Assembly (NCBI GenBank): GCA_021826485.1
Contig: JAKAZX010000195.1
Coordinates: 1 to 7,476 of the forward strand
DNA: 7,476 nucleotides
Reading direction: 5' to 3'
Source: Pseudomonadota bacterium
GTDB lineage: Bacteria > Pseudomonadota > Alphaproteobacteria > Acetobacterales > Acetobacteraceae
The notes beneath the pieces were generated by a model that did no database searches, was not told the DNA's origin, and saw only the letters and a list, made by a program, of their open reading frames with translations. Positions within the stretch are counted from its first letter, which is position 1; each line of letters starts with the position of its first letter. A program made the translations under genes and the position numbers. Positions 5,119 through 7,476 of the stretch are shown here, in pieces.

Positions 5119-7030
5119 ACTCGCCGTTGCCGGCGAGGCTGTCGATGGCGGTCGGGTTGACGTAGGGGTTGGCGCGGTCGCGCACCGCGGCGGCGAAGAT
5201 TTCCTGCATGTCGGTGCCGACCGCGTGGCCGAGCGCATCGCGCACCTGACCCCAGCCCACCGGATCGGCCTTCGGGTCCGGATCGTCGATGGCGGCGAGC
5301 GAGGCGACCACGAACCCCTCCGGCGTCTCGACCATAGTTGCGGCACCGGGCTTCGGCAGGGCGAACAGCGGCCCGAGCAGTTGCCGCGGCACCCCCTCGG
5401 TCGGCGAATCGCGGCCGGCGGGGGGCAGGCGCTCCACTTTCAGCCCGGCGGCGGCGGCGGCCTCGGCGATCGGGTGGCCCTGCTCCAGCGCGTGCAGCAG
5501 GTTGGCGGCCACGCTTTCCTGCTCGCGCCGCACCTGATCGGCGGTCCAGTCGGCCTGCACCTGTGCGGCCACCTGATCGAACGGCCGCGGCTTCGGCGGT
5601 TCGATACTGTCCACCGTGACGGCGAAGAAGGACTGCGACCCGTCCGGCCCGTTCGGCCCCGGCGTCAGCTTCGGCGCGTCGCCCGGCTTGGCCTGGAAGG
5701 CGGCGGCGGCGACCGCCTGGCGAAGCCCCTCCGGTCCCGGGATCGGCGCCTTCTGCCCGCCCGGCGTGTCGCCCGCCGCGTCCAGCGTGCCGGTGACGGC
5801 GGCGACGCCGAGATCGCCCGGCAGCGCGTCCAGCCCGGTGCCGGAGGACAGCAGGTTGTCGATGCGGTTGGCGCGGTCGTAGATCAGGTCGGCGGCCTTT
5901 TCCGCCACCACGCGGGCGCGCAGCGCATCCCGCGCCTCCTCGAACGTTTCGGCCTTGCCGGGTTCCACCTTGGTCACCTTCAGCACGTGCCAGCCGAGCG
6001 CGCTGTGGACCGGCGGGGGCACCGTGTCCTCCGGCGTCGCGAACACCGCGTCACCGAGTTCGGGGGCGGGAAACTCGCTGCGCGTCGCGTCGCTCAGCTC
6101 CACCGGCGCCGCGCCGAGCTTGGCCGCTTCCGCCTGCATCGTCGCCCAGTCGGCGCCGGCCTGCCATTGCTCGGCCAGCTTCTGCGCCTCCGCCTCGTCC
6201 TGCGTCAGGATGACATCGACGCTGCGGCGCTCAGGCGTGTTGAACTCCGCCTTGTGCTGGTCCCACGCCGCCTTCAGGTCCTCATCGCTGAGCTGCACGT
6301 CCTTCGCAACCGTCTCGGGCGACAGCACGATCGCCTTGATCCGGCGGTATTCCGGCGTGCTGTAGCGGTCGGGGTGATCGGCCCACCAGCGCTGCAACTG
6401 CGTGTCGGTCGGTGCCGGCGGGGCGGGGGCACCGGCGAGCGGGATGCGCACCGCATCGGCCACCCGCTTCTCATGCTGGAAGGCATAGACCTGGCGGGCC
6501 ATCTGGTCGGGCGAGGCGGCACCGGCGGCGACCGCGTCCAGCATCTGCTGTTGCAGGAGCTGTTCGCGCAGCAGCGCGAGGAAGCGCGGCTCGTTCATGC
6601 CGTTGTTGCGCAGCACGTTGTCCATCAGCGCGCGCTCGAACTTGCCGGATTTGTCGTGAAACGCCGGCATGTCGAACACGGCGCGGCGCAGCGCGCCGTC
6701 CGGCACCGCGAGGCCGAGCCGCTCGGCCTCCGCCTTCAGCGCGGTCTGCGTCACCACCTGCTCGATCGACTGCATGGCCACGCTGCGGCGGATGTCCGGC
6801 GACGGATCGCTGATGCCCATGCTGCGCGTGGTCTGCGTCAGGTTGCGCTGATACGCCTCCTGCAATTCGGGGAATTCGATGCGATGGCCGGCGACGCTGG
6901 CCGGCGCGCCGCTGCGGCCGAGGTTGCGGATCACGTCGCCGATCCCCCACATGGCGAAGGCGGCGACCAGCAGCAGGAACAGCAGCCGCGCGGGCCAGGT
7001 GTTCAGCGAGCGGCGGAAGGTGGCGAGCAT
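5117..7030 (-). CDS. ppiD: PpiD-like membrane-anchored periplasmic folding factor (SurA-N / parvulin-type)
   Basis: PpiD proteins are anchored in the inner membrane and help proteins emerging from the Sec translocon to fold in the periplasm. This one has 637 residues, normal for the family. Residues 1-13 are basic and 14-31 form one membrane segment (ARLLFLLLVAAFAMWGIG), giving an N-in, C-out anchor. A SurA-N-like helical chaperone domain follows (about 35-190), with the segment SVAGHRIEFPELQEAYQRN. A parvulin-type domain covers about 265-355, ending in ALGWHVLKV. A second, more degenerate alpha/beta part covers about 400-600. The usual parvulin HILV-type His appears replaced by Asp272 (VDVIL), while His348 remains, so isomerase activity may be weak or absent. 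The start at 7030 is preferred over the in-frame ATG at 7066: AGG lies eight bases before 7030, 7066 has no binding site, and a 12-residue Pro-rich extension is unlikely. It heads the run leading into trpE and is divergent from tpiA. Confidence 0.92.
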   Translation of the reverse strand: MLATFRRSLNTWPARLLFLLLVAAFAMWGIGDVIRNLGRSGAPASVAGHRIEFPELQEAYQRNLTQTTRSMGISDPSPDIRRSVAMQSIEQVVTQTALKAEAERLGLAVPDGALRRAVFDMPAFHDKSGKFERALMDNVLRNNGMNEPRFLALLREQLLQQQMLDAVAAGAASPDQMARQVYAFQHEKRVADAVRIPLAGAPAPPAPTDTQLQRWWADHPDRYSTPEYRRIKAIVLSPETVAKDVQLSDEDLKAAWDQHKAEFNTPERRSVDVILTQDEAEAQKLAEQWQAGADWATMQAEAAKLGAAPVELSDATRSEFPAPELGDAVFATPEDTVPPPVHSALGWHVLKVTKVEPGKAETFEEARDALRARVVAEKAADLIYDRANRIDNLLSSGTGLDALPGDLGVAAVTGTLDAAGDTPGGQKAPIPGPEGLRQAVAAAAFQAKPGDAPKLTPGPNGPDGSQSFFAVTVDSIEPPKPRPFDQVAAQVQADWTADQVRREQESVAANLLHALEQGHPIAEAAAAAGLKVERLPPAGRDSPTEGVPRQLLGPLFALPKPGAATMVETPEGFVVASLAAIDDPDPKADPVGWGQVRDALGHAVGTDMQEIFAAAVRDRANPYVNPTAIDSLAGNGE

Positions 7031-7120
7031 CGGGCGAACCTGTGGGGGCTTGGGCGGCCGGACCATAGGAAGAGTGCCGCCCATTTGCCAGCCCCGCCAC
7101 CCGTGGCGTAGCAAGCGGCC
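7031..7120. promoter_or_regulatory. Divergent intergenic region between ppiD and tpiA
   Basis: This 90-base gap must hold the promoter for tpiA and, if the minus-strand genes form one unit, the promoter for ppiD-trpE-glycosyltransferases. The best minus-strand candidate I see is TGGCAA, 17 bases, then TATGGT (-10 near 7068-7063). It matches the consensus only partly, and would place the transcript start upstream of the 7030 ATG and beyond the 7066 ATG. No convincing plus-strand promoter is visible. CGCCAC-CC-GTGGCG at 7095-7108 is a perfect inverted repeat and might be an operator. The Shine-Dalgarno region of tpiA is weak (only AAG about six bases before the ATG). Confidence 0.35.
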
Positions 7121-7476
7121 ATGCGCTCCCTGATCGCCGGCAACTGGAAGATGAACGGACGGCTCGCGGATGCCGAGCGGATCGCCGCCCCGCTGCGCGC
7201 GCCGGCCGCCGCCCTGGGCTGCGACCTGCTGGTCTGCCCGCCGGCGACGCTTTTGGCCGGGATCGCCCGCCTGCTTGCCGGCAGCGCGGTCGCGGTCGGG
7301 GCACAGGACTGCCACGCCGCGCCGGACGGCGCCCATACCGGCGACCTGTCCGCCGCCATGCTGCGCGACGCCGGGGCAAGCCATGTCATCCTCGGCCATT
7401 CCGAACGGCGTGCCGACCACGGCGAAACCGACGCCGTAGTGCGTGCGAAGGTCACGGCGGAGATGGCGGAAGGCCT
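7121..7476 (+). CDS. tpiA: Triosephosphate isomerase, 5' part, cut by the window end
   Basis: TpiA interconverts dihydroxyacetone phosphate and glyceraldehyde 3-phosphate in glycolysis and gluconeogenesis, as a cytoplasmic dimer of TIM barrels. The first 118 residues are visible, out of about 250 in the family. The start motif AGNWKMN (6-12) supplies the substrate-binding Asn8 and Lys10. GAQDCHAAPDGAHTGDLSA (60-78) is the usual loop and dimer-contact region, and VILGHSERR (89-97) carries the catalytic His93. The catalytic Glu lies beyond the window. The ATG at 7121 gives the normal N-terminus, with the first beta strand starting at once. The sequence contains no stop before the window edge. 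It is divergent from ppiD. Confidence 0.97.
   Translation, partial: MRSLIAGNWKMNGRLADAERIAAPLRAPAAALGCDLLVCPPATLLAGIARLLAGSAVAVGAQDCHAAPDGAHTGDLSAAMLRDAGASHVILGHSERRADHGETDAVVRAKVTAEMAEG

Noticed and set aside
5104..5346. Upstream extension of trpE to 5346
   Set aside because: It overlaps the 3' end of ppiD with low-complexity Arg/Ser/Thr-rich sequence; the ATG at 5103 has a good binding site and gives the normal TrpE length.
3721..7111. Long plus-strand open frames opposite trpE (3721-5160) and ppiD (5225-7111)
   Set aside because: The minus strand shows complete trpE and ppiD motifs. The plus-strand products are low-complexity and rich in Arg, His, Gly and Gln, as expected of antisense frames.
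7031..7420. Longer N-terminus for ppiD, starting at 7066 or 7420
   Set aside because: The 7420 start would run through tpiA on the other strand, and neither gives a natural N-terminus. The 7030 start sets a short basic stretch before the membrane anchor and has an AGG at good spacing.
1..7476. Mobile elements, CRISPR arrays, tRNA genes or a defence system
   Set aside because: No spaced direct repeats, terminal inverted repeats with a transposase, tRNA-like cloverleaf or nuclease/helicase gene was seen; all six genes are accounted for by housekeeping, glycan or unknown exported functions.

Overview
The window is very GC-rich, and all genes read as typical chromosomal genes of an alphaproteobacterium. 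The family mix and the divergent tpiA / ppiD-trpE layout suggest Rhodospirillales, perhaps Acetobacteraceae. That placement is inference from memory of such genomes, since no search was possible. The window is almost fully coding, with six genes. I see no tRNA, rRNA, CRISPR array, insertion sequence or phage gene.

Layout from left to right: (1) bases 1-105 hold no gene I can assign beyond a good ribosome binding site. (2) 106-567 (+) encodes a small exported protein with four cysteines and unknown function. (3) 594-1616 (-) encodes a GT-A-type glycosyltransferase and converges on gene 2. (4) 1613-3541 (-) encodes a large multidomain glycosyltransferase. Its stop codon overlaps the GTG start of gene 3. 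(5) 3589-5103 (-) is trpE, anthranilate synthase component I. (6) 5117-7030 (-) is a PpiD/SurA-like periplasmic folding factor, 13 bases upstream of trpE. (7) 7121 to the window end (+) is the first part of tpiA, triosephosphate isomerase, divergent from ppiD.

The four minus-strand genes (ppiD, trpE, large glycosyltransferase, small glycosyltransferase) are so tightly packed that one transcript from the 7031-7120 intergenic region is plausible. TrpE is not fused to a glutaminase domain, and trpG does not follow it. A coupled pair of glycosyltransferases, probably for a surface polysaccharide or glycan, sits in that place. The large enzyme has two tandem N-terminal repeats, a GT-B core with an internal four-cysteine cluster, and a beta-rich C-terminal domain.

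I found no clear sign of a defence system, mobile element or other new system. The points most worth a second look are the architecture of the glycosyltransferase pair, its place behind trpE, and a perfect inverted repeat directly against the start codon of the larger enzyme.
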